64,000 nucleotides of DNA from Chondrosia reniformis (Eukaryota; Porifera; Demospongiae; Chondrillida; Chondrillidae): NCBI GenBank assembly GCA_947172415.1, contig OX359202.1, forward strand, positions 4,760,899-4,824,898, in the 5' to 3' direction. Shown piece by piece: positions 25,105-35,453 of the stretch. Position numbers and translations under genes: made by a program. How positions within the stretch are numbered: position 1 is the stretch's first letter; each line of letters begins with the position of its first letter. The notes beneath the pieces are model-generated. The model saw nothing but the letters and a program-made list of their open reading frames with translations, was not told the DNA's origin and made no database searches.

Positions 25105-25251
25105 TTAATTGATCTCTTGCTGTCTTGCACTAGCACTAACAACCAGATCAGCATATCCTTTGTGAGAACTAGGAGTGTCTTCAACCCATTCAGTGGTGTC
25201 AGTGTCGGGCTCACACTTACAACATAACGATTTGGGAAGGGAGTTTCCCAT
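25105..25251 (-). CDS. Small ORF with N-terminal acylation-type motif
   Basis: A single-exon ORF of 48 codons that opens with MGNSLPKSLCCK and ends in ASARQQEIN. Gly at position 2 and Ser at position 5 or 8 with a nearby Cys pair resemble N-myristoylation plus palmitoylation signals of small membrane-anchored proteins. The rest is hydrophilic and acidic in the middle. The frame is more GC-rich than its surroundings. It lies between GNPAT and the kizuna-like gene, on the same strand as the latter. I do not recognise a family. It may be a chance ORF. Confidence 0.35.
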   Translation of the reverse strand: MGNSLPKSLCCKCEPDTDTTEWVEDTPSSHKGYADLVVSASARQQEIN

Positions 25252-26170
25252 AACTATTCAAAACCTAAAACTACAAAAGGATAAGCAATTAAGAATATAT
25301 TTAACTGATTGATTATGTATTATATTAAATTGATTTCTCTGTCAAGGCAACATAATAATTATTTACAGGATAGAATATATATGTCCTATGTTCTACATAC
25401 GTACGTACGTACCTATCAGAGAGTATGGCATTACTTTCTAAGTAGGAATGGAATGTATTTTGAAAATGAAAAAAGAATATATATAACTTCGAATCTCAAG
25501 CTTTTATATAATTCCTAAAGGTTCATATTTGGTTTGACAGAAACCAAAAAAGGATTCCACACTACATTTCAGAAATAACTAACATTCAGATCCTGACACA
25601 CTTTCAAAATTCTGTAGCGAGCTGAATACTAGAATTACGGCTTTACTTTATACTCCGTATATTATGATTTCCTTATATGGGTAACATTATGCTATATTTG
25701 TGTGACATTTGTATACACGTATACATATATATATGAAACCTGTTAGAATACATGTGTTGAAATTACGTAAATTTTGCATGTGTTATGCTTGGAATTGTAC
25801 ACATGTTGTTGGGAATTTGAAGATGTGGTAGATATACGCAACCATGGAAATTATTGTGTTATATTTAATGGCTACTTTACTTGTTTGGTCTTCTCCATCT
25901 TAACAAGCTATAGGTTTTAATGCCGTTAACTGCAGACCTTACTTCACACCAAAAGGAGGAAAGACATACTGTATCACTGGTTAGTTTGTATCATAAAGTT
26001 TGTATACGTATGTATTAGTCATAAATTGAAGGAAACATTTCACATGCAAAATCTTAAAATCAATGACCAATCAAAATGGCTAGATAATTGATAAGGTGCA
26101 GTTCAGAGCAGAAGCACATAGCTCAAGATGAAAGTATGTACTTCCTAATGAACACACTGGTCAGTTTTGT

Positions 26171-29100
26171 TTAAGCATAAAAGTCAAAGTCATTGCTATC
26201 CTTGTCTCCATCTCCAGGTGTCTTTTCTGATATCTCATCTGACTCTGTATCACTGTCTCCCCAGAAACCTAGCATGATCGAAGACAAACTTTGCATGATA
26301 GAGTAGAGGTTCATCGCTATGTTGAGTATATGGCGGTTAATTATTGAGTGTTATGAAACAAGAAATTTCAAGATGTTTCAGTCCGCAGACCTTCATCAGC
26401 TGAAAAAAAAAACTGAAGAAGGTCTGTGGACCAAAATGTCCTGAAATATCTTGTTTCATAATCTATAATTAACCGCCACAAACTTAGCATGTTAAAAGTG
26501 TAAAGACATCCCAGCCTAGTGACTAGCCTGTACTTCTTATTATGCCAGAGCATAAGAGTTGCATGGTCTAGTAACTATTGTCAATTTCACACATTGAGCC
26601 AACCAATGAAATTGCTACCATCCCATTTTACAGTGGCACTGGGGTGTTTAGTAACAGAGCCAAACCATCTCCCTGCTTCTGTCTACGAGACCTTGCAATA
26701 TTTGTCCGGTTGTCTAAGTTGTACCAACATCAACCAGATTACATCTTCTCCATACGGAAGCCAATTATTGCATATGTGAGGTGTAAAATTGCAAATACGT
26801 AGTTGCTAGATCCGCTTCTCCTTACCAATGCAATGACGAAGTACGTAGGGTCTACCCTTACAAAATAGCTAGCACTTTAGTAACTGAACTAAGACAAATC
26901 TATATCATATGATTAGACTTTATTCTTTTGCAAAGAAAATAGTTTCATCGCTGTATTTCAAAATTAATGTCTCGTCTGGTCAATGGGAAACAGTAACATC
27001 GAATCGGTCAGGTGGCCTCCGGTTTCATTTGGGGTAACAGCTAGACCATGCAATATTGTAGCCTACCTGTTTTCTTCTTCTTGAGTGATGCTGTTAAATT
27101 TTTCGCTTGTTGCAATGTAACTTCAGTAGACTTGGCATCAAAACTGGCATTCACCTCAGCTGGTGAGTCCGGTGCCAGTATACCCAATCTAATACATAAT
27201 GTAACAGACATATGTATCAATGTATGTGCATATAATGGAAAAATGTTTTATTCATTGGAAAGATACTACATGAGTAATCTTTTCTCACATGCTACGTCCA
27301 CTTTAGAGTAAAAGGCCTATAGGGAGTAACTAAACACTGCAAGAGCTTTGAATGAGGATACCAGAGCTTTCTCCTTCTCTTTCTCTTCTTCTCCACTGGG
27401 CCAGACAGCTGTTACTGGGACTTCCACCTTTCATCAATGACCCTGTGAATCTGTCTCTTTCTTGATCTGTTGTGAGTCCTTGACATGAATTTCTCAGCAT
27501 ATGTACTTATAAACTCGGCCTGCACTACTTACATGGATAATTAAAGTGATAATCAAACCACAAGTAATTATAGTCAGTCAAACATCATGCAGAGGTAAAA
27601 CACAAAAGAAGCAATTGCTGGTAATCGAACTCAGGACAGCTGGTTATGACCACCAGCTGCTCTGCCATGTCTGTTAATGTACATATATAGAAACATATAT
27701 CATAGAGGTTCATTATTAAGTCCATAATATAGTATCAAAGTTCTTGAGCTTATTAATAGCAAATAACTGTTAAAATGAATTATTACAGAACATTTCGGTC
27801 TCGTGGACCTTCATCAGCTGAAATATATATCAAAAACTCTGTTCCTATATCATATTATTATACCTGTAAATACATAAATCTACTCTGTAAATACATAAAT
27901 CTACTCTGTAAATACATAAATATATTCTGTAACATAAATATACTCTGAAAATACATAAGTATACTCTGAGGAAGCAAATGGTTCAGAGTAGTAATGTGCA
28001 TGCATACAATGCTACGGAACTATGTCTCTTCTGTAAGATGGTGCACACAAACCTTTTACTGGAAGCATCTGGTGTTACATTACTAGCTAATACTTCCTCC
28101 TCCATTTGCTTCACAGCTGACAATTCACTTAATGAAGAACTATCCAGTGATCCACCCTGCTCATCTGGTTTCTTGCTGTCTCTTCCAATGGAGCTGTGAA
28201 GGCTTGAAAGTAATTTCTTGTATGCTTCACTCTCATTCAGTGGTTGATCTTCTGCTTCAGACAAAATATCACTGTTTGTATTTGTGGAATCTTTTTCAAC
28301 AGGAATGCCAGGAATTAGATGAGACAGCAAGTTCTTTGGACTGACTATTGGATCATCTGCTCTCACGGGGTCAACACTTTCCTCAACTTGCTGGTAGCTT
28401 ATAGATTTATCTTCCCTACATTTGGGGTTAGGGGAAGTTATATGTATCATTCAACACTGGCACTATATATGGGACACTTACTTGGAACTAGCTACTGTTA
28501 AAGCATCAGTGCTGGAGAGGTTGTCAGGATTTGATGCTGTTTCTTTTTCAGATGGCAGTACTTCCTGTGACTCCACTGATGGGTGTGACTCCACTGATGG
28601 GTGTGACTCAACTGATGGGTGTGATTCAGCTGATGGGTGTGACTCCGCTGATGGGTGTGACTCAACTGATGGATGTGACTCCACTGATGGGTGTGACTCC
28701 ACTGAGGGGTGTGACTCCACTGATGGGTGTGACTCCACCGATGGGTGTGACTCCACTGATGGGTGTGACTCCGCTGGTGGAAGTTCATGTGATTGGTTGA
28801 TTTCAAGAGAGCGATGGGACTCATTGTAGCATAGAATACTCGCAGTTTGAGGGGCCAAGTCGAGAATAGTAAGATCAGGAATCTCTTTTCCTTCGCCATG
28901 TGGTGGGCTGGTCAGGATGGATGGGTGAAGACTGTCATCATCATCTGTCCACTGACTTGTAGTCATATCAGAAATCTCCAATTTTCCATCGCCTTTCTCA
29001 ATACTCGGCTCAACAGGCAGGTCAGAGGATGGCAGAACTGCTGACTCAGCATTACCAGATGGTGGTGCATGGACAGATGAATGTGGTTGACCGCCCTCGG

Positions 29101-30416
29101 GCAGACTTGAGGAGGTAGTGCTTTCTGACAGTTTGGTACCACCTTCCTGGCTCGCCATGGTGATGGAAGATGGAGTGGATTCATTGACTGTATGGTCCTG
29201 AGTCAAAAATGTAGCATGTTTGATAGTCCTTTGAGGCCCAACTCCAAACTGGAAATTTTCTTGGGCTTGTGGGGGCAAGAGTGATGTCCCAGGGAAGGTC
29301 TCCACAGACTGCTTCCCAGCATACAGCTGAGGATTTTCTGATGTAACATGCATGGAGCTATGAGGCAACTGGACAGAGAGATGACCTCTGGAGTGGTCTG
29401 AATAATAAAATAACTTGGTGAAAAGCTACTATTACATACTGTATATGAAGCTAAGCACCTCCTATATTATTAAATGATGTATTATTGGCAAGTGCCAATT
29501 TCAGTATTTTTAAGGATTGTGTTGGATTCAGTGGGAAGTTGGAAACTACATCATTTTATATAAATTCTGAAAAAAGAGTGCACATAAAGCTACATCTTAG
29601 TAGGACCTTGGTCACTTGGCTGGTTTGGCATATAATATATTTACGGTGATCATCCATATTCTTACATACATATATGACCACTACTCCATTCACAATACCT
29701 GAGCCCTGATGATTGGTGAAATTATTAGACTGGTTTGTGAGCTGGTCCCTCAAGTGAAGGGTATTTCCCATGATACGTCTTCTCTCTTGAGTCAGTGCCA
29801 CCTTTTCCTCCCATAAATGATACTTTTCTTTGACATACTCCAAATACTGATTCTACACAAACAAGATTCATAGTCATATAATCAGTCCTATAATTCTATG
29901 TTCTGTATAAACAGGTTTCTTTGTGTTCGGAATAATTAGAGTCTGGTATTAGGGGGGAGGAAATACCAATTATAGAAGCAATAGTGTACAGGAAAGTTAT
30001 AACATGGGTTTGAAAGAGTAAGAATGTTAGCCTCGGACAATGGGAAACCATTTTATGATACCCGGCAATGGCATGTGATAATATATAGTTAGAGTGAAAT
30101 TCTGAGGTAAGGGGGGATGTGTTTTAACATTACTCTAGATCTGTCGCTTACCTTTAATTTGTGCAAATGCGACAAATCAGTCGTTCTATGTAAACAGTTG
30201 CTCTGCCAATCTCCTTCTGAAGCATGGGCAAAGTGTTGCAGACCAAGAGCAGCTGGACGAAATTCACGCTTAAATAGCACATTTTCTCCAGACAATAAAC
30301 TCTTTAATGTTGTAGGGTAATCCTTGGTGAAAGCAACAGGTTGTGATTAGAGACATGTACACACATACAAGAAACAGGCAAATTTAATGGAATGCACATC
30401 TTCAAAAACTTACCAT
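26171..30416 (-). CDS. Kizuna-like centrosomal protein (tentative)
   Basis: Seven exons on the minus strand join in frame to 608 codons: 30416-30414 (ATG only), 30322-30152, 29852-29699, 29397-28482, 28415-28053, 27188-27067, 26268-26171. In vertebrates kizuna is a Plk1 substrate that keeps centrosomes and cilia intact. Similarity to it is patchy: a helical segment starting NQYLEYVKEKYHLWEEK after residue 58, NESEAYKKLLSSL, and above all the C-terminus KKKKT-GFWGDSDTESDEI ending in DSNDFDFYA, which resembles the tryptophan-acidic tail of kizuna. Overall length is close (human about 670). Most of the protein is low-complexity and rich in Ser, Pro and Glu, and exon 4 contains 11 tandem hexapeptides SHPS(V/A)E. 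The first exon consists of the start codon directly before a consensus donor, which is an inference. It could be another disordered protein. Confidence 0.5.
26331..26478. mobile_element. Fold-back MITE, family F
   Basis: Inverted ends TGGCGGTTAATTAT and ATAATTAACCGCCA, with arms extending through TTATGAAACAAG and CTTGTTTCATAA and a GACCTTCATCAGCTGA loop. It lies in the last intron of the kizuna-like gene. Confidence 0.75.
27262..27492 (+). repeat. Family A, copy 11
   Basis: In the kizuna-like gene, about 73 bp outside exon 27067-27188. Confidence 0.8.
27600..27690 (-). repeat. Possible tRNA-derived SINE head
   Basis: On the minus strand TGGCAGAGCAGCTGG resembles the tRNA A box and GAGTTCGATTACC the B box. 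Between them a CAT-centred loop is flanked by CTGGT and ACCAG. The acceptor stem is not intact, so this is not a working tRNA gene. A piece of the downstream part (GATAATCAAACCACAA) recurs near 37065. Confidence 0.45.
27861..27968. repeat. 21-bp tandem repeat
   Basis: About five imperfect units of the type TCTGTAAATACATAAATCTAC in an intron of the kizuna-like gene. Confidence 0.85.
28566..28766. repeat. 18-bp coding minisatellite
   Basis: Eleven in-frame 18-bp units inside exon 4 of the kizuna-like gene, encoding the hexapeptide SHPS(V/A)E. Because the unit is a multiple of three, copy-number change keeps the frame. Confidence 0.9.
29600..29655. repeat. Family D fragment
   Basis: Only the right part of the family D MITE is left (GGTCACTTGGCTGGTTTGGC). 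Confidence 0.5.
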
Positions 30417-30744
30417 GTTTGCTATTACTGATAATGACAACCACAATGATTTTGAAAAAAAACTAATGCTAAAAATTTTCTTGGCGAAATCAAAAAGTTG
30501 TACTACACAGGTGGCAACTAGAGAACATTATAATTACGATTATCAATCAGCATGCCAGAAGTGCAGCCAAGCTTCTTAAAAGTTGTCAGGGGCCCCCATC
30601 ACAATCATATATTAAACACAGTGGCTAGAGTGCTGGTACCCGTGTCACAGGCTATTTGGCACCCCAGGAAATATGGCACCCCCGTACCGAATTTCCTAGG
30701 AAACTTGGAACCCCTATATGAAGTCAGGAAATGTTGCATCCTGG

Positions 30745-30938
30745 GTGCAATATTTCCTAGTCTATTTTATACCCCATGCAATATTTCCTAGTCTATTTTA
30801 TACCCCATGCAATATTTCCTAGTCTATTTTATACCCCATGCAATATTTCCTAGTCTATTTTATACCCCATGCAATATTTCCTAGTCTATTTTATACCCCA
30901 TGCAATATTTCCTAGTCTATTTTATACCCCATGCAAAA
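30745..30938. repeat. 31-bp minisatellite inside the transposon
   Basis: Six nearly perfect 31-bp units containing GTCTATTTTATACCCCATGC near the left end of the element. The lack of divergence suggests recent expansion. Confidence 0.9.
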
Positions 30939-31034
30939 TAAATTGTAATGAGACTCATAACATGCTTGAAAGAATACAAGAAAACATAAAATTAGACAAG
31001 TTTACAGAGACCACAATGCCACTTCAAATCAACA

Positions 31035-31820
31035 TCATGAATCTCTGTCTGTCAATGGCTTGCATTTTTTTGTCTTCTTTTGGCACTTCCTTCTTCTAGC
31101 TGGAAATGGCTGCATGTGTTCTTTGTCAATGCAGTCTGCAAGGTGAGGTCTCAATTGCGTGACATCAAAGAACTCCTCTTCTGGCACCTGACCATGGCAT
31201 AGCGCAGTTGCAAAAGCTATTACAAAAACACCACAATCACTGCCATTTGGCTGCTTCAAGTGTTATGGACTTCTCTTTGGTTTGCAGGAGTATACCTTTG
31301 TGGATGCTGGCTATGAAGTGTACATGCTGTCGTACACACGAACAGTGGGATGTTGAGTCCCAATTGTGCTCACTGTCACCCAGTGGGATTCAGAGTGCAG
31401 GATCTGTACAAAGTCATCTCTAACTGGCGCGAAACTCAGTGTCTGGCCAAAAAGAGGATTCTGCAAGGAGCCAACTTTCCTTTGCTTCAACAGAAGCTGG
31501 GATGCATGAATCACTTTATCATTCAGCCACTTTCCAGTGAGCAACTCCTTCTTGTCCACTTCAGTGAGGGGCACATCTCCAATTCTCTTCCAGAGATCAC
31601 CTCCGTTATGGGCATCTACATCAATGGCATCTCCATCATGGGCATCTCCGTTATGGGCATCTACATCAATGGCATCTCCATCATGGGCATCTCCGTTATG
31701 GGCATCTACATCAATGGCATCTCCATCATGGGCATCTACGTACATCAATGGTTTCACTGTTGTGGACATCTTCATTGCAAGCATCTCCATCACGGGCAGA
31801 ATCAGGATCTCCATCAACAC
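31035..31820 (-). pseudogene. Ulp1/SENP-type protease domain of the transposon
   Basis: Two ORF pieces in different frames (31820-31311 and 31259-31035). The first contains GKWLNDKVIHASQLL and the catalytic-type His in SHWVTV and Asp in RVYDSMY. The second contains MKQPNGSDCGVFVIAFA with the expected Gln and Cys. All four active-site positions of the C48 peptidase family are thus present, but one break separates the Asp from the Gln/Cys part. In front of the domain is an acidic 45-bp tandem repeat. Such proteases remove ubiquitin-like modifiers; their role in transposons is unknown. Confidence 0.75.
31606..31745. repeat. 45-bp coding minisatellite in the transposon ORF
   Basis: Three 45-bp units encoding the 15-residue period DGDAIDVDAHNGDAH on the minus strand, just upstream of the Ulp1-like domain. 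Confidence 0.85.
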
Positions 31821-32400
31821 TCTTGCAGACTAGCCTGCCTGCATCTGGCTCAAACCACTTCTTCAGGCGATGACAATTGATGGCAGTTTTCAACAACTTA
31901 CCATTTGCATCTTCAAGGTGGTAGCGACCTTTCCCAAGGTCCTCAGCAACAATGTAGGGACCCCCTGTAAATTGAGGTTCAAGCTTGCCACCCTTCCTCC
32001 CTATATACATTCTTCATTGCTTGCACCAGCACTTTCTGGAGGTGTTATGTTTGGCTTCATACTGCAGCTTCTGACGGGCCTGAGCTTTCTCAATATTGGC
32101 ATATGCTTTGTCGTGAAGCTTTTTCTGCAGTTCCAGCATCCTCTGCACCTTTGCATCCATGTCGAGTTCGTCATCAGGATTCTCCTGCACTCGAGTGACA
32201 TCAATTGGAAGGCGAGCTTCTCGTCCATACATCAAGAGGAATGGAGTACACTTTGTCAAATTCTGGTGGCTTGTCCGATAGGCGAACAGAATGTTGTCCA
32301 GGAGATCATCCCATGCAGTCATCTTGGCGATTGTTCACAAGCTTCTGCAACTATGACTTCAGGGTTTGATTGAAACTGTGCATGTCAAAGAGCGCATAGC
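31726..32400 (-). pseudogene. Integrase C-terminal remnant with GPY/F module
   Basis: ORF pieces at 32322-32014 and 32010-31726 are joined by a frameshift. They hold the segment after the catalytic Glu of Gypsy-type integrases (FAYRTSHQ, PFLLMYGREARLP) and the GPY/F chromatin-binding module. Upstream, SFNQTLKS is followed by a stop codon. The D,D-35-E core is absent. Confidence 0.75.
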
Positions 32401-32634
32401 AGCGAATCGTTGATCTGTGGTGAAAGAAGGGGGTGCCATATTTCGTGAGGGGTACCTTCAGGGATACTACATATCCTGAGGATATTTGGTATCCGGATAC
32501 TGAATGTCCTAGGAAATTCTACACGGGGATACCGTAAAGTGGGGAAGTCGGATTTCCTGTGACACCGGTACCGGCACTTTAACGTAATACGTTTCATTAC
32601 CGGTACCGGTACTCTAGGCACTGTGTATATTAAA

Positions 32635-33232
32635 TGCTTTGTTTTGTAAACTTTAAATGGGTATAACTTATTATTATATAGGAGGCAACATTTCAAGGGT
32701 CTCTTGAAAGTGTGCCATTTGAAAGTATGTTCTACTATGGTGAACAGACAAAGGAGTAACAATTATGCTGCCTAAGGTAGACTAAACTGAAATAATTCAT
32801 TGCATGCACATCGAGATATATATGTCTACAAAGATCTGCAACTGTTTGCCATTTTGTATTCTTGTTATATAGATCTAACCTCTCATTCATAGCTTAGAAT
32901 GATAGCAAAAACAAAATTATAAGTTACGAACAAAGCAATCACAGATGGAAGAAGAAAGATCTATCCTTTGGTCTTATAAGATCCCTGAATTATACGTATA
33001 TATTAATCAATCTATGTGCACTTCATTATAATCAGTGTAGATTCTGATAATATGTTTCATTAGACACAGCTTGGCATAGTGTTTCAACACTTGTCTGTCT
33101 TGTATCTTGAAACCAACTCTGCCAGTCCACAATGTTGACAATTATTGACAATTACAGGTAATAATAACCAAGTTTCAACTTATGTAAAGTATTCTCTTAG
33201 ACTAACATGTTCCTAGCAGTTATATTATTGTT
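32635..33232. other. Intergenic stretch without recognised content
   Basis: AT-rich sequence between the transposon and the minus-strand ependymin gene. No ORF, repeat family or RNA gene was recognised. Confidence 0.5.
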
Positions 33233-34177
33233 CTACTTCTTACAGATAGGAGGTACAGCGAAGATATTATCTGGTATTTCTTGTACTGTCACATCAAAGA
33301 AGCTGGATATAGAGAATGTATTAGGTGACAAACTAGACACATTATAATGTTAATACTGTTACAGTAACAAATTGAATCTCACTTTGTGGAAACAAAACCA
33401 GTAGCTTGTGAGTAAAAGTAGTCCTGCACTGGAATACAATTAACTACAGTTGTGTTGACAATTGACTGGAACAAAGTATCTGAGAATAAATTAGAAATCC
33501 TTAAATTTGTAACCAAAGTTATCCCTACTAAACGTCGATATTACCTCCTCCGAATCTGGTGTACCAATGAGACACTCTTACGCCATCTCCTTCTACGTCT
33601 GCTGAACCTAAATAGTAAGTACCACCATAGAAGGCACTAGGATCCACTTCGAATGGTCTCCATTGCCTTGTAAGTTCATACGATTCACAGGTCTCTTCGA
33701 TTTGGTTGATGATATATTCCTTTTTCTAAAGTAAAATTGTTTGATCAAAATGTTAGAAATCTTTGGCGTTAGCTCCCATGATAGACTTACATCAGGAAAG
33801 ATACGATAGACTGCTATTTCAATTCCATCTGCTTCCCCTACCAAGAGAGTACTTTGCTTGGTCGAATCGTAATAAAGCTTGCCGAAAATCTGTAATTGTC
33901 TGCTGGGATCATTCTAACAGAAGGTACGGGGTAAGGTATTTTACATTATTATAATTTTAGTTTGTAATCAGTTAGTCTGTATAAAACGGCACCTAACTTA
34001 CTTCTAGAACGTATGAAGTCCATTCTCGAGGGGCAACTGCAGGTCAGGTTGAAGGCGATCGATAATTGAAAATCTTGTTACTGTAACAGAAATAGTGACA
34101 CTCTTACCGCATTTAGGAGCACCCTGTCCGTAAACACATGCTGTTACCACAGCTAGAGCCAAAAGTACACGAAACAT
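33233..34177 (-). CDS. Ependymin-related secreted protein
   Basis: Six exons on the minus strand give 191 codons: 34177-34108, 34036-34002, 33913-33791, 33725-33545, 33479-33383, 33302-33233. Ependymin-related proteins are small secreted or lysosomal glycoproteins of the LolA/LppX-like fold that bind hydrophobic ligands. A signal peptide (MFRVLLALAVVTACVYGQ) precedes APKC-VAPREWTSY, which is the typical start of the mature protein. Family blocks follow: LYYDSTKQSTLLVG, ETCESYELTRQWRPF, NCIPVQDYFYS and the end FFDVTVQEIPDNIF. Exon count is one more than the plus-strand neighbour, but the conserved blocks match in order. Confidence 0.88.
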
Positions 34178-34360
34178 GTCTGTCCTTCTTGGAAAATATG
34201 GGCTAAACGAAGACCAGCTAGCAAATCTCGTTAGATAGAGTGGATCGTGACCAGCTAGCTAAAGGAGGGCGTGTGTGGTGTCATATGATCGGACCACCTA
34301 CGCCTATTTTTCCAAAGGTCACGTTGGTTCTCCAGCAACTTGAGGGAGTATAGAGCAGAA
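34178..34360. promoter_or_regulatory. Divergent promoter region of the two ependymin-like genes
   Basis: 183 bp between two divergent signal-peptide start codons of paralogous genes, so co-expression from shared elements is plausible. An inverted arrangement of CTAGCTAGC-like and GCTAGCTGGTC-like words is visible around 34216-34262. Confidence 0.5.
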
Positions 34361-35194
34361 ATGAAGGTCCTTGTTCTTTTTGCTGCTGTAGTAATAGCGA
34401 CCCAAGCTCAAAGACTGTGTCGTAAGACCTGATTGTTACTCCTTAATACTCTAGTTGCATAAATTCTCCCTTTGCTGTAGAAACACCCGATCAGTGGGAA
34501 GGCTTTGCTGTAACATTGGACCCTCTGCAGGGAGAATTTGGTGTAGCAGCGATACACTATGACCTAACCAACCAGAGAGAGGCCTTTGAAGAAGAAATTG
34601 TTTTCGCTAACAGAACAAGACTGAGGATAGGTCAAATATTACTCTATAATTCTGTAAGTAGACCTAGTTCGTCGTCTGCGCATTGCACTGTTTTAGTGTT
34701 TCTTTTTCAATATGCTTTCCTTATAGAGAATAGGCTATGAAATTAACATAGATGCAAAGACTTGTACGAAATTTACTTTGCGAGGATATTTACGGCCCTT
34801 GGGAGTGTTGAATGGTAGCCATTACGAAGGAGCTGCCACAGTTGGGATAGAACCTGTCCTAGGTGGCTACGTAGATACTCAGATCTGGCGAGATGATTTC
34901 CGTCAAGACAGTGAGTATATTTGTTGACTATTTATCAAGTATATTAGTATGTAATTGCCTGTAGGACACTATGCTGGTATTTTCACTGTGAGTCAGTGCA
35001 TTCCTATACTGGAATACTTTGCTAACACAGAAGCAAACCTGTGGTACCACACCTCGTAAGTTCACTTGAGAAATGAGACTGAAGTTAAGTATGACAGTCT
35101 TTTAAACATATAGTTTCTTCCTATTTTCAGATTGTATGATGTAACCCTTGGCATCAAGGATGAAAAAATCTTTACCCCTCCAAGTTTCTGCTAA
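34361..35194 (+). CDS. Ependymin-related secreted protein
   Basis: Five exons on the plus strand give 190 codons: 34361-34421, 34481-34653, 34727-34910, 34965-35055, 35131-35194. Signal peptide MKVLVLFAAVVIATQAQ, then LCQTPDQWEGFAVTLDP, HYDLTNQREAF, the Cys of DAKTCTKF, the second conserved Cys in SQCIPILEYF, and a C-terminal LYDVTLGIKDEKIFTPPSFC. These blocks match the ependymin family and the divergent neighbour, so the pair is probably an inverted duplication. One N-glycosylation-type site is visible in exon 2 (NRT) and one in exon 3 (NGS). The stop is 259 bp from the convergent cyclin K stop. Confidence 0.9.
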
Positions 35195-35453
35195 GACAAA
35201 CATTATTTCAGGAAGCTTACATACTTATACAACTCCTAGATTAAAAATTATATGATTCTAAATACTGTAGTTATTAAAAATAGATGTGTACTGTTTGCAT
35301 GGTATTAAATTCTACTTCGAACTTTGACAACAATCCCACTGACACAAAATTTCCAGTATAACTAGACTATTGGGACTTGATGAAAATGTTCTCAAGATCA
35401 AATAATTCATTCACTTTGGTGACTCTTAAATAGCAATGGAATACATGAATGGA

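Larger units (their letters stand above)
30617..32625 (-). mobile_element. TIR DNA transposon with GPY/F integrase tail and Ulp1-type protease (degraded)
   Basis: The outer ends are inverted repeats: CACAGTGGCTAGAGTGCTGG at the left and, read inward from the right, CACAGTGCCTAGAGTACCGG. Both flanks carry the same 9 bp, TATATTAAA (30608-30616 and 32626-32634), a perfect target duplication. On the minus strand the order is the end of a retroviral-type integrase core, an AYRTSHQNLTKCTPFLLMYG block, a GPY/F module (FTGGPYIVAEDLGKGRYHL), then a Ulp1-like cysteine protease. The catalytic core upstream of the FNQTLK block is missing, and stops and frameshifts break the frame, so it is non-autonomous. 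An integrase-type transposase with GPY/F and a fused Ulp1 suggests the Ginger1 group, but that group usually has shorter target duplications. It lies in the space between the kizuna-like and ependymin genes. Confidence 0.7.

Noticed and set aside
25936-26020. Definite last exon of GNPAT
   Set aside because: There is a good acceptor and a short open frame, but no similarity to the GNPAT C-terminus and no peroxisomal tail, so it is kept only as a possibility.
26519-26802. Plus-strand ORFs of 74-86 codons next to a MITE
   Set aside because: No recognisable motif, no sensible splice partners, and they lie in an intron of the minus-strand kizuna-like gene.
28498-28899. Alternative-frame and opposite-strand ORFs over the 18-bp repeat
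   Set aside because: The frame encoding SHPS(V/A)E is the only one that joins in phase with neighbouring exons. The others are shadows of the repeat.
31350-32373. Plus-strand ORFs of up to 176 codons across the transposon
   Set aside because: The minus strand holds the recognised integrase and protease motifs. The plus-strand frames are complements of the repeat-rich coding strand.
30617-32625. A Gypsy-type LTR retrotransposon
   Set aside because: The domains are Gypsy-like, but the borders are inverted, not direct, repeats, with a 9-bp target duplication. No LTR, gag or reverse transcriptase was found.
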